DNA of 63,156 bases from Paracoccaceae bacterium (GTDB lineage Bacteria; Pseudomonadota; Alphaproteobacteria; Rhodobacterales; Rhodobacteraceae), in NCBI GenBank assembly GCA_020629115.1, contig JAHDDY010000004.1, positions 28,751 to 91,906 on the forward strand. Reading direction: 5' to 3'. The translations under genes were made by a program, and so were the position numbers. How positions within the stretch are numbered: position 1 is the stretch's first letter; each line of letters opens with the position of its first letter. A model generated the notes under the pieces. That model worked only from the letters and a program-made list of their open reading frames with translations. It had not been told where the DNA came from and did no database searches. Positions 55,084 to 62,332 of this stretch are shown here, in pieces.

Positions 55084-55219
55084 GACCACGTTTTTCGCGC
55101 CGCACACTTGAATTGCTGCATCGCAAAAAGCATCTTCGATCGCATGACGTTCGCGTCATCGCCCTTCGGGGCGTTTCCTCCCTGGACTCGGGCCGCTGTT
55201 CTCAGCGGCCCCTTTTTTT
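55084..55219 (+). ncRNA. Candidate small RNA with two UUCG hairpins, an anti-SD tract and a terminator
   Basis: A plus-strand segment with no reading frame ends in a strong terminator. Its 3' part reads in order: hairpin A ATGACG-TTCG-CGTCAT (55144-55159), hairpin B CGCCC-TTCG-GGGCG (55160-55173), a single-stranded C/U tract TTCCTCCC (55175-55182) complementary to a Shine-Dalgarno sequence, and the terminator at 55190-55219. UUCG tetraloops and a C/U-rich seed are the architecture of alphaproteobacterial anti-SD small RNAs such as the CcsR/alpha-r14 group. The 5' end is unknown; a weak -10 (TATGAA, 55072-55077) would start it near 55084. The neighbours on both sides read the other strand. Confidence 0.6.
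55190..55219 (+). terminator. Strong intrinsic terminator with no upstream protein gene
   Basis: A perfect 9-bp stem GGGCCGCTG/CAGCGGCCC, loop TTCT, then a C and seven Ts. It is oriented plus, whereas both neighbouring genes (cysG and the amidohydrolase) are minus, so it must serve another transcript. Confidence 0.9.
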
Positions 55220-55223
55220 GTCC

Positions 55224-56129
55224 TCACTCGGCCGCCATGGCGGTGCCGAGGCGCAGGGGGAGGCTGGCCAGCTCGGCGATGATAGGGTCGAGCCGCCTTT
55301 TCAGGACCTGGTAGTTCGCGGTCGGGACCATGCGCCTGGCATCGAGATAGAGGCTGCGGTCGATCTCGATCTGGATGGCGTGGATGCCCGCGCGCGGGGT
55401 GCCGTAGCGCTGGGTGATGTACCCCCCGGCGAAGGGCGCGTTGCGGGCCACGCGAAACCCCGCCTCCCGGAAGAGCGCGAAGGCCGCGTCCGAGATATCC
55501 GCATCCGCCGAGGCCCCGTAGCAGTCGCCGATCACGATCTCGGCCCGACGGCTGCCCCGGCGTGCGGTGTCGGGCGGCATGGAATGGCAATCGACCAGCA
55601 GCGCGATGCCGTGACGCTGGCGCGCCCGGTCGAGCGCCTGGGACAGGCGGGCGTGGTAGGGGCGGTAGCAGCATTCGATCCGCGCCGAGACCTCGCCCAT
55701 CGGCAGCTTGCCCTCGTAGATCGGCGTATTCTCCGCGACGATGCGCGGCACCACGCCGAGGCCCGCCGAGACGCGCAGGGTGCGCGGGCGGCGCGACGTG
55801 TAGCGGGCGATCAGCGCGGGGTCCAGTTCGTCGTCGGCCCGGTTCGCGTCGAGGAAGGCGCGGGGGAACTGCGCGGCGACGAGGGGAGCGCCGTAGCGCG
55901 GGGCCACGGCGAAGATGTCGTCCACGAACGCATCCTCGGACGCGCGCAGGACGGTATCGTCCAGCCGGGAGGTCCGCCGAAACGCCTCAGGGTAGTGCCG
56001 GCCGCTATGGGGAGAGCTGAAGACCGCCGCGCTGCCGACATGGCGAGGCTCGTGCACGACGACCGCCTCCCCCGTCCACCCGCACAGGGCCGCCGCATCC
56101 CTCGCCATGCATCGCTCCGGTAATTTCAT
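55224..56129 (-). CDS. N-formylglutamate amidohydrolase family protein
   Basis: A 301-residue zinc amidohydrolase of the N-formylglutamate amidohydrolase (HutG-like) family. Characteristic blocks are FSSPHSGRHYPEAF, ASEDAFVDDIF, DANRADDELDPAL, LLVDCHSMPPDT and PFAGGYITQRYGTPRAGIHAIQIEIDRSLYLDARRM. It would hydrolyse N-formyl-L-glutamate to glutamate and formate, though no other hut gene is present. ATG 56129 is the best start; the gene is divergent from the CpdR-like gene, as in many alphaproteobacteria. Confidence 0.9.
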   Translation of the reverse strand: MKLPERCMARDAAALCGWTGEAVVVHEPRHVGSAAVFSSPHSGRHYPEAFRRTSRLDDTVLRASEDAFVDDIFAVAPRYGAPLVAAQFPRAFLDANRADDELDPALIARYTSRRPRTLRVSAGLGVVPRIVAENTPIYEGKLPMGEVSARIECCYRPYHARLSQALDRARQRHGIALLVDCHSMPPDTARRGSRRAEIVIGDCYGASADADISDAAFALFREAGFRVARNAPFAGGYITQRYGTPRAGIHAIQIEIDRSLYLDARRMVPTANYQVLKRRLDPIIAELASLPLRLGTAMAAE

Positions 56130-56235
56130 GTCGTTCACCCGATGTTTAAGCGAATGGCGCACCTTCGCCAACAGAAACAATGCACGGAAGCCGACAGGTT
56201 CCTTCCCGGGCCTGCTATTTCAAGGGGTGTCGTAC

Positions 56236-56595
56236 ATGGCACAGGTGATGCTGGCGACGAGGAACGACGAGTTGCGTGCCTATCTCGCGGAGAAGTTGAA
56301 GAAATGCGGCCATGCGGTGACGCGGGTCGCCGATCTCGACGCGGCCCTGACCATCCTCGGCGAGGCGGCCTACGACATGCTGCTGACCACCGTCGACATG
56401 GCCAAGTCCGACGAGCTGGACTTCGCGCGCACGGCGCAGGAGATCGACCCGGACATGCGCATCATGTTCATCACCGGGTTCTCGGCGGTGGCGGTCAAGA
56501 AGCCGGACGAGGACAGGATCGACGACGTGCTGTTCGGCGAGCCGGTCCACCTCATGCGCCTGCCCGAGGCGGTCGGACGCCTGGTGGCGGCCTGA
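56236..56595 (+). CDS. CpdR-like pseudo-receiver protein
   Basis: A 119-residue stand-alone receiver-like protein. The C-terminal half is CpdR-like: FARTAQEIDPDMRIMFITGFSAVAV and the end PVHLMRLPEAVGRLVAA match the CpdR pattern MFITGFAAVAL ... KPFHL. The position next to N-formylglutamate amidohydrolase fits cpdR synteny. The phosphorylation machinery is gone: the acidic pair after beta-1 is R9-N10, the phosphoacceptor position is T52 (a lone D54 lies two residues later), and the conserved Lys is E102. CpdR is a ClpXP adaptor that is active when unphosphorylated, so this copy may be locked active; that is inference. Confidence 0.8.
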   Translation: MAQVMLATRNDELRAYLAEKLKKCGHAVTRVADLDAALTILGEAAYDMLLTTVDMAKSDELDFARTAQEIDPDMRIMFITGFSAVAVKKPDEDRIDDVLFGEPVHLMRLPEAVGRLVAA

Positions 56596-56620
56596 TCCGC
56601 GAATATTCCCGAATTTAGGC

Positions 56621-56649
56621 TTGCGTTGCCCCCTGCGCGCCGGTATGTC
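56621..56649 (+). promoter_or_regulatory. Promoter of tRNA-Val
   Basis: TTGCGT (56621-56626) and TATGTC (56644-56649) are separated by 17 nt, a reasonable sigma-70 promoter placed about 60 bp before the tRNA. It lies after the cpdR-like stop. Confidence 0.5.
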
Positions 56650-56711
56650 ACCGCGACCGGGGGCCGAACGGCTTCCCCAAGACTTTCTGTCGTCCGGCTC
56701 GCCGGGCTTCA

Positions 56712-56786
56712 GGGCGCGTAGCTCAGTGGGAGAGCACCTCGTTGACATCGAGGGGGTCGCAAGTTCAATCCTTGCCGCGCCCACCA
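56712..56786 (+). tRNA. tRNA-Val (anticodon GAC)
   Basis: Complete cloverleaf of 75 nt including an encoded CCA. The acceptor stem is GGGCGCG with CGCGCCC. The D arm follows GTAGCTCAGTGGGAGAGC. The anticodon stem CCTCG/CGAGG closes the loop TTGACAT with GAC at 56744-56746. The T arm reads GCAAGTTCAATCCTTGC. The discriminator is A. It decodes GUC and GUU valine codons. Confidence 0.95.
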
Positions 56787-56819
56787 TATTGAACACTTCT
56801 GACGCGGGCGGGAACGGCC

Positions 56820-56945
56820 ATGAAAGTACGAAACTCACTGCGATCCCTGAAGAACCGCCACCGCGATTGTCGCGTCGTGCGCCGGAAGGGCCGCATCTAC
56901 GTCATCAACAAGGTCCAGAAGCGCTTCAAGGCGCGCCAGGGCTGA
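56820..56945 (+). CDS. ykgO: 50S ribosomal protein L36, type B (YkgO-like)
   Basis: A 41-residue protein reading [20 protein letters not shown]..., then [21 protein letters not shown]. This is the longer L36 form with only one cysteine (C17) and no zinc site, the type common in alphaproteobacteria. The start ATG is preceded by GGGAACGGCC. It lies 33 bp after the tRNA-Val and ends before a strong terminator, so both may share a transcript. Confidence 0.96.
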   Translation: MKVRNSLRSLKNRHRDCRVVRRKGRIYVINKVQKRFKARQG

Positions 56946-56976
56946 TCCAGGGGCCTTTCGGGGTCGACCTTGAAGA

Positions 56977-57002
56977 CCCGCCTCCCCGGAGGCGGGTTTT
57001 TT
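56977..57002 (+). terminator. Intrinsic terminator after L36
   Basis: A 9-bp perfect stem CCCGCCTCC/GGAGGCGGG with a CC loop, followed by six Ts. It closes the plus-strand tRNA-Val/L36 transcript. Confidence 0.9.
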
Positions 57003-57014
57003 CGTGCCCGGACG

Positions 57015-58667
57015 TCACCCATGCTCCTCCTCGTGCGCCTCGACCAGCGCGCGGTTGTAGGCGCGCAGGGCGTCGATGTGGAACAGGACCCCGATGATCG
57101 TGCGCCCGCCCCCTTCCGTCCTCTCGACGACGGGGATGTAGTCGAGCTTCTTCGAGAACATCGAGAGCGCCGTCTGCATCGTGTCGCCCAGGTCGAGGGA
57201 AACGCCCTGCTCCACCAGATCCCATGCCTGGGTCTCGGACGGGCTGCCCTCGGCCCCGCGCGGGAGCATGTAGCTGGCCACCGTCATCGTGTCGAGAAGG
57301 TAGCGCTGCGGCCCGTCGCCCAGATGCAGGCCCCGGTTGCCGAGCCGCCAGTGGAAGTAGCTGCGCTCGATCACCTGCTGTGTCAGGACGGTCGCGACGG
57401 AGACGGAGACCATGACCGCAACCGCCGTCTGGTAATCGCCGGTCAGCTCGAACACGATGAGCGAGGTGGAGATCGGCGCGCCCAGCACCGCCGCCGCCAC
57501 AGCCCCCATCCCGGCGAGGGCGTAGAGACCGTAGGAGCTGGAGAGGTCGGGAAAGATGGCCGTCGCGACGAAGCCGAACGCACCCCCCGTCAGCGCGCCG
57601 AGCATGAGAGACGGCGAGAAGACCCCGCCACCGAATCGCGTAGCCAGCGTGACCGCCGTCGCCGCGACCTTGGCCCCGACGATGCCCACCATCGTCCAGA
57701 AGGGAATCTGCTCGTAGAGGACGCCCGAGGTTGTCTCGTAGCCGACGCCGACCACCTGCGGAAAGACGAGCGCGATGGCGCCGATGAGCAGCCCCCCCGC
57801 CGCCGGCTCCAGCCACAGCGGATAGCTCCAGCGTTCCTGCGCGCGGTCGGTGAGCGTGTCGGTCGCGATGATGGCGGCCATCAGGAAGGTCGCCGTGATC
57901 GCCGAGACGATGCCTAGGAGACCGAAGGCCGGCAGCTCCCAGAACGTCTCCAAGTTGCGGTCCGGTATCTCGAAGGCGGGGAAGTCGCCCAGATGCGAGC
58001 GCGAGACCACCGCGCCCGCCACCGACGCGATGACGATGGGGGCGAAGGCGCGCACGGCGTAGTAGCCCAGCACCACTTCGAGGGCGAAGAGCGCCCCGGC
58101 GATGGGCGCGTTGAACGAGGAGGAGACGGCGGCGGCGGTCGCGCAGCCGAGCAGGATACGCGCCTCGACCTTCGACACCCGCATGAAGCGCGAGAAGATG
58201 GCCGCGAGCGTCGCGCCCAGGTGGACGACCGGACCCTCGCGCCCCGAACTGGCCCCGACCCCGAGCGAGAGCGCCGAGACCACCGCCGAAATCGCGCCCG
58301 AGCGCGCCGACATCTCGCAATCGCGGATGCGGCACGCCTCGATGACCTCCGCCACGCTCGCCACGCGCCCGCTGTCGCTGAACCGGGCGAGGATGAGGCC
58401 GATGACCAGCCCACCGAGCGTGGGCACGGCCAGCACGATCCACCAGTCGAGCATCGCGACGCTCGATTCGATCCCCGCCTCGCTCTCCCCGAAGAACAGG
58501 CGCTGGAGCGCGGAGATCGACCAGTAGAACAGGAGCGCGGCATAGCCCGAGATCGTGCCGACGATCAGGGCGTAGAACCACAGGCGCGGCTGATCGAGGT
58601 CGGAGAGCCGCGTCCAGAACAGGCGCAGAAGGTCGGCCGTGCCGATCCCAAACAATCGTTTCATCAT
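57015..58667 (-). CDS. ClC-family chloride channel/transporter with C-terminal CBS region
   Basis: A 550-residue membrane protein of the ClC family. The selectivity-filter and gate block is GVGASSGREGPVVHLGA with gating Glu E144, and later GGVFSPSLMLGALTGGAFG and GAPISTSLIVFELTGDY are the other helix-N and Y445-like regions. The C-terminal part from about residue 430 has a CBS-like half (MTVASYMLP to LDYIPVVERTEGGGRTIIGVL). Channel or proton-coupled exchanger cannot be decided. The start is uncertain: ATG 58667 has a poor RBS, and a GTG at 58700 is possible. Confidence 0.92.
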   Translation of the reverse strand: MMKRLFGIGTADLLRLFWTRLSDLDQPRLWFYALIVGTISGYAALLFYWSISALQRLFFGESEAGIESSVAMLDWWIVLAVPTLGGLVIGLILARFSDSGRVASVAEVIEACRIRDCEMSARSGAISAVVSALSLGVGASSGREGPVVHLGATLAAIFSRFMRVSKVEARILLGCATAAAVSSSFNAPIAGALFALEVVLGYYAVRAFAPIVIASVAGAVVSRSHLGDFPAFEIPDRNLETFWELPAFGLLGIVSAITATFLMAAIIATDTLTDRAQERWSYPLWLEPAAGGLLIGAIALVFPQVVGVGYETTSGVLYEQIPFWTMVGIVGAKVAATAVTLATRFGGGVFSPSLMLGALTGGAFGFVATAIFPDLSSSYGLYALAGMGAVAAAVLGAPISTSLIVFELTGDYQTAVAVMVSVSVATVLTQQVIERSYFHWRLGNRGLHLGDGPQRYLLDTMTVASYMLPRGAEGSPSETQAWDLVEQGVSLDLGDTMQTALSMFSKKLDYIPVVERTEGGGRTIIGVLFHIDALRAYNRALVEAHEEEHG

Positions 58668-58773
58668 GCGAACAGGAGCCTGCAGCCTCCGGAGGGACAC
58701 TCAAGGGCGCGGCGGCAGGATGCGCCCCGGGGGGATTCGCGCCGTCGTCGAGGCGACCCCGGCGCGGCGCGGC

Positions 58774-59082
58774 CTACCGGCAGACGCCGCCGACCATCCA
58801 CATGCCGGTGCCCTCGTCGAAGACGACGAGACCCTGATCCACGACGAACTCGCCGCCGCGCGTGTCGCAATACTCGGTGTCGAGGCGCGTCTTGGCCTGG
58901 TCCATCGCCTGTACCTGCTCGTCCTTCTCGCCCGTGAAGACGGGCTGGCGGACGACCTCGGCGGCGACGATCTCGGTTCCCGGCAACTGGCCGGTGATCA
59001 TGTTGTAGCTGAAATCCGCGGCGGCGAGCGCCGGGGTGGCGAGCGTCGCGGCGAAGACCGCCGCGGCAAGGCTCTCTCTCAT
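58774..59082 (-). CDS. Small secreted protein, tandem paralogue 1
   Basis: A 102-residue protein with a signal peptide of about 20 residues (ending ALA-AAD). The mature part shares with the next gene the layout MITGQLPGTEIVAAEVVRQP ... AMDQAKTRLDTEYC ... EFVVDQGLVVFDEG ... VGGVCR, with two cysteines near the ends, probably a disulfide. Unknown function. The same size and same stop context as the neighbour show a tandem duplication. Confidence 0.75.
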   Translation of the reverse strand: MRESLAAAVFAATLATPALAAADFSYNMITGQLPGTEIVAAEVVRQPVFTGEKDEQVQAMDQAKTRLDTEYCDTRGGEFVVDQGLVVFDEGTGMWMVGGVCR

Positions 59083-59197
59083 GGTCTCTCTCTCCCTGTC
59101 ATGCCCCTCCGGGCGGGACGATAGCGGGGAGAGAGTCGCTTGGCCATATCGGTCCGGAAATAAAACCGGGAGCGGACGATCCGGGAGGCGCGGGGCC

Positions 59198-59506
59198 TCA
59201 GCGGCAGACGCCGCCCACGAGCCATTCGTTGATGCCCTTGTCGAAGACGATGAGGCCCGGGTCGACGACGAACTCGCTGTCCTGCTTGGCGCAGTAATCG
59301 GCTTCGAGCGCGCGCTTGGCCTGATCCATCGCCTGCGCCTGCTCGTCGCGTTCGCCGGCGAAGGCGGGCTCGCGCACCACGTTGGCGGCGATGATATCCG
59401 TGCCGGGAAGGTTGCCGGTCATCCAGCCGTACTTGTACTCGCCGGTGGCGGATGCGGTTTGCGAGAGGGCCGAGAGGGCAAGGGTCAGGGCCAGAACTTT
59501 CTTCAT
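59198..59506 (-). CDS. Small secreted protein, tandem paralogue 2
   Basis: A 102-residue protein with a signal peptide of about 20 residues (ending ASA-TGE). It follows the pattern of paralogue 1: WMTGNLPGTDIIAANVVREP, AMDQAKRALEADYC, EFVVDPGLIVFDKG and LVGGVCR. Only about half the positions are identical, so the duplication is not recent. The RBS (GGAGAC/AGGAG) is acceptable. No family is recognised. Confidence 0.78.
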   Translation of the reverse strand: MKKVLALTLALSALSQTASATGEYKYGWMTGNLPGTDIIAANVVREPAFAGERDEQAQAMDQAKRALEADYCAKQDSEFVVDPGLIVFDKGINEWLVGGVCR

Positions 59507-59650
59507 CGGGGAGGTCTCCTCTTATACGCCAGCCACGCTTGGACGGGCCGCGCCGTGCCGATCGTGCCTGCACGGACGGCCTCTGCTACGGAACCGCCGC
59601 CGTTTTCCGGCGGCATTCCCGTACGCTAGAAGAAAGAGGATGCGGAAAAG

Positions 59651-60328
59651 TTAATGGGTGTCCGCGAGGGCGGTCGGGTCGAGGACGGGCCGGGCGAAAT
59701 CGCCCGTCTTCGGGTCCATGATCCACAGCTCGCCCGTCGCGATGTCGAACCAGGCCCCGTGCAGCGCGAGGCGGCCCTTGCCTTCGAGCACCTGCACGCA
59801 CGGGAACGTGCGCAGGTTGTCGAGGGAATGGCGGATGGCGATGCGCTCCAGCGCGGTGCCCCGCTCGCCCGGCGTCATGCTCTCGTAAGCGGCCACCTTC
59901 TCGGCGGCGGGGCGCAGGAGGCTCATCCACTTGCCGATGAAGTCCCCGGGCGAGAGCGGCATCTCCAGCGGGGTGAGCGCCGCCCCGATGCCGCCGCAGC
60001 GGGCATGGCCCATGACGACGATGTTCTTCACCTTCAGCGCCTGCACCGCGAATTCCAGCGCGGCGGAGGTGGAATGGTAGGCCCCGTCCGGCTCGTAGGG
60101 CGGGACGAGGTTGGCGACGTTGCGCAGGACGAAGACCTCGCCGGGGATGGTATCGAAGATCTGCTCCGGCGCGGCCCGCGAATCGCAGCACGCGACGATC
60201 ATCGTCTCCGGCTTCTGCCCACCCTCGGCCAGTTCGTGCAGCCGCGCCTGCTGTCGCGGCAGGGCCCCGCCCGCGAAGGCGCGATAGCCTTCGAGCAGGC
60301 GGGGCGGAAAGGGGGTCTCGCGTGCCAT
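59651..60328 (-). CDS. Beta-class carbonic anhydrase
   Basis: The enzyme interconverts CO2 and bicarbonate. The 225 residues show the zinc ligands of beta-CA: C48 with D49-S-R51 (ACCDSRAAP), H108 and C111 (VVMGHARCGG). RNVANLVPPYEPDGAYHSTSAALEFAV is the family connector. Cytosolic, no signal peptide. On the plus strand the SbtA gene begins about 700 bp away; together with SbtB this makes a local inorganic-carbon set. Confidence 0.95.
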   Translation of the reverse strand: MARETPFPPRLLEGYRAFAGGALPRQQARLHELAEGGQKPETMIVACCDSRAAPEQIFDTIPGEVFVLRNVANLVPPYEPDGAYHSTSAALEFAVQALKVKNIVVMGHARCGGIGAALTPLEMPLSPGDFIGKWMSLLRPAAEKVAAYESMTPGERGTALERIAIRHSLDNLRTFPCVQVLEGKGRLALHGAWFDIATGELWIMDPKTGDFARPVLDPTALADTH

Positions 60329-60414
60329 TGCGCCGCTCCGGGAACATGAACAGGTGGGGCGTTCTTTTCCAGATACGGTGCAGACGCGCAAGCCCCCGGG
60401 CGGAGGGAACGTCG

Positions 60415-60885
60415 TCAGCGGTTCGCGTCGATCCAGTCGCGCGCCGCGGCATAGCCCGCAAGCGGGACGACGAAGCGCCGGTCGCTGCCGTCCGCGCCGA
60501 CATAGTCGAACTCCACCGAGGCCGCCGAGCCGAAGCGCGGCTCGAATTCCTCGCGGGTGACGGTGGGCGAGAGCTGGATGGCCTGGCCGCCGCCGTACTC
60601 GACCAGACGCCAGCCGTCGCCGGGGCCGAGGGCCGCGCCGGGGAAGCCGGCGAGGGTCGCCGTCACCATCTCGCCGCGCCCGGGCAGGGCATCGGGAATG
60701 AGGAGGAGCATCGGATCGCCGCTGCGCGGCTCCACGAAGGCGAGCCGCGCGCCCGGCTCCCCCGCATCCATCATGCATCCGGCCTCCTGGCAGATGGCGG
60801 ACCAGTCGTCGAACTGCCTGGCCTCCTCCGCCTGGGCGAGGGTGGGCAGGGCGAGGGCGGCGACGAGGGCGAAGGCGCGTTTCAT
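60415..60885 (-). CDS. Secreted IalB/DUF1176-like protein (paralogue of the 46583 gene)
   Basis: A 156-residue protein with a signal peptide of about 19 residues (ending AQA-EEA). FDDWSAICQEAGCMMDAG has the W-x(3)-C-x(4)-C pattern of IalB-like proteins, as in its paralogue at 46583. LAFVEPRSGDPMLLLIPDALPGRGEMV is another shared segment. ATG 60885 is preceded by AGGAGAACC, a good RBS, so the upstream in-frame ATG is rejected. Function unknown. It is divergent from sbtA. Confidence 0.75.
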   Translation of the reverse strand: MKRAFALVAALALPTLAQAEEARQFDDWSAICQEAGCMMDAGEPGARLAFVEPRSGDPMLLLIPDALPGRGEMVTATLAGFPGAALGPGDGWRLVEYGGGQAIQLSPTVTREEFEPRFGSAASVEFDYVGADGSDRRFVVPLAGYAAARDWIDANR

Positions 60886-61019
60886 GGGATGGTTCTCCTG
60901 CGATCCGGCATGGATCGACCGCAGAACGCGCATCCGGGCCGTTGGTTCCCGCGATGGACCGTCGCCGCCCGACCGCGCCGCCCTATATCGGGTCCGAAGC
61001 TCATCGGGGAGGACGGTCT

Positions 61020-62000
61020 TTGGACGGATTGCTATCGCTGGCGCTGACCAATCTCGGTTCGCCGCTCATCCTGTCGTTCGTCCTCGGGGTCGCGGCGGCG
61101 CTGGGCCGCTCGGACCTCGTGTTCCCGGAGGCGGCGGCGAAGGCGCTGTCGATCTACCTGCTCTTCGCCATCGGCATCAAGGGCGGGGTCAGCGTGGCGG
61201 ATCACGGCATCGACCTGCGCCTCGGCCTGACGGTGCTGGCGGGGGTGGCGCTCTCGGCGGCCCTGCCGCTGCTGGCGTTCCAGCTTCTCAAGGCGATGAC
61301 GAGGCTCGACCGGACGAACGCGGCGGCCGTGGCGGCGCATTACGGGTCGATCTCCATCGTGACCTTCGTGGCCGGCACGTCGGTGCTCCAGACGGCGGGC
61401 ATCCCGTCGGACGGGTTCATGGTCGCCGTCGCCGCCGCGATGGAGGCCCCGGCCATCCTGTCGGCCCTGTGGCTCATCAGCCGGGGCGGGGGGAGCGGGG
61501 CGCAGGTGGATGCGGAACTGTGGCGGGAGATCCTGCTCAACGGCTCCATCGTCCTGCTCATCGGGGCCTTCGCCATCGGGATTATCGTCGGGGCGGATGG
61601 CCTGGCCGAGGTCGAATCCTTCTTCGTCGCGCCGTTCAAGGGCGCGCTGTGCCTGTTCCTGCTGGACATGGGCCTCGTCGCGGGGCGGGGCCTGCGGCGC
61701 AGCCGGGACGTGCTGACGCCGGGGCTGCTGGCCTTCGGTCTGCTGATGCCGGTGGTGGGCGGGGTCCTCGGCGCGATGGCCGGTATGCTGATCGGGCTGC
61801 CGACCGGGTCGCTCTTCCTGCTGACGGTGCTGTCGGCGTCGGCCTCCTACATCGCGGTGCCGGCGGCCATGCGCGTGGCGGTGCCGGATGCGGACCCGGG
61901 CATCTACCTGACGCTCTCGCTCGGGATCACCTTTCCCTTCAACCTGACGCTCGGCCTGCCGCTCTATCTCGCGCTCGCCCGCATGCTTACAGGAGGCTGA
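61020..62000 (+). CDS. sbtA: SbtA-type sodium-dependent bicarbonate transporter
   Basis: A 326-residue membrane protein of the SbtA family (DUF897), about ten helices, in cyanobacteria a high-affinity Na+/HCO3- symporter. Family blocks: ALTNLGSPLILSFVLGVAAALGRSDLVFPEAAAKALSIYLLFAIGIKGG and AAAVAAHYGSISIVTFVAGTSVL, and the later ASASYIAVPAAMRVAVPDA. The start is TTG at 61020 because GGGGAGGACG precedes it with good spacing and the family N-terminus begins here; an ATG at 60954 would add 22 unlike residues. SbtB follows 2 bp downstream. Confidence 0.9.
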   Translation: MDGLLSLALTNLGSPLILSFVLGVAAALGRSDLVFPEAAAKALSIYLLFAIGIKGGVSVADHGIDLRLGLTVLAGVALSAALPLLAFQLLKAMTRLDRTNAAAVAAHYGSISIVTFVAGTSVLQTAGIPSDGFMVAVAAAMEAPAILSALWLISRGGGSGAQVDAELWREILLNGSIVLLIGAFAIGIIVGADGLAEVESFFVAPFKGALCLFLLDMGLVAGRGLRRSRDVLTPGLLAFGLLMPVVGGVLGAMAGMLIGLPTGSLFLLTVLSASASYIAVPAAMRVAVPDADPGIYLTLSLGITFPFNLTLGLPLYLALARMLTGG

Positions 62001-62002
62001 CC

Positions 62003-62314
62003 ATGGAGCAGCACGATGCGAAACGGGTGGTCATCACCATCGAGACGCCCATGCAGCGCCGCCTGCTCGCGGCCATCGAGGAGGCGGGGGTCACGGGCTA
62101 CTCGATCCTGCCGGTCATCGGCGGCTCGGGCCGCTCCGGGCCGTGGAGCGCCGAGGGGCAGGTGGGGCGCGCGGGGGGCATGGTGCAGGTCATCTGCATC
62201 ATCCGCCCCGACCGGCTCGACGGGCTGCTCGACGGCGTGTTCGCCGTGGTCGAGCGGCATATCGGCGTGGTAACGGTGACCGACTGCACGGTGCTGCGCG
62301 CCGAGCGCTTCTGA
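62003..62314 (+). CDS. sbtB: SbtB-like PII family regulator of SbtA
   Basis: A 103-residue PII-like protein. The ferredoxin-like beta-alpha-beta core VVITIETPMQRRLLAAIEEAGVTGYSILPVIGGSGRSGPW has the T-loop-containing PII layout. The C-terminal beta strand ends VVTVTDCTVLRAERF. In cyanobacteria SbtB blocks SbtA and binds adenine nucleotides and cAMP; many homologues end in a CGPxGC redox loop, which is absent here. A perfect AGGAGG precedes the ATG and sbtA stops 2 bp before, so the pair is coupled. Confidence 0.88.
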   Translation: MEQHDAKRVVITIETPMQRRLLAAIEEAGVTGYSILPVIGGSGRSGPWSAEGQVGRAGGMVQVICIIRPDRLDGLLDGVFAVVERHIGVVTVTDCTVLRAERF

Positions 62315-62332
62315 CCTCCGGGAGAGACCCCC

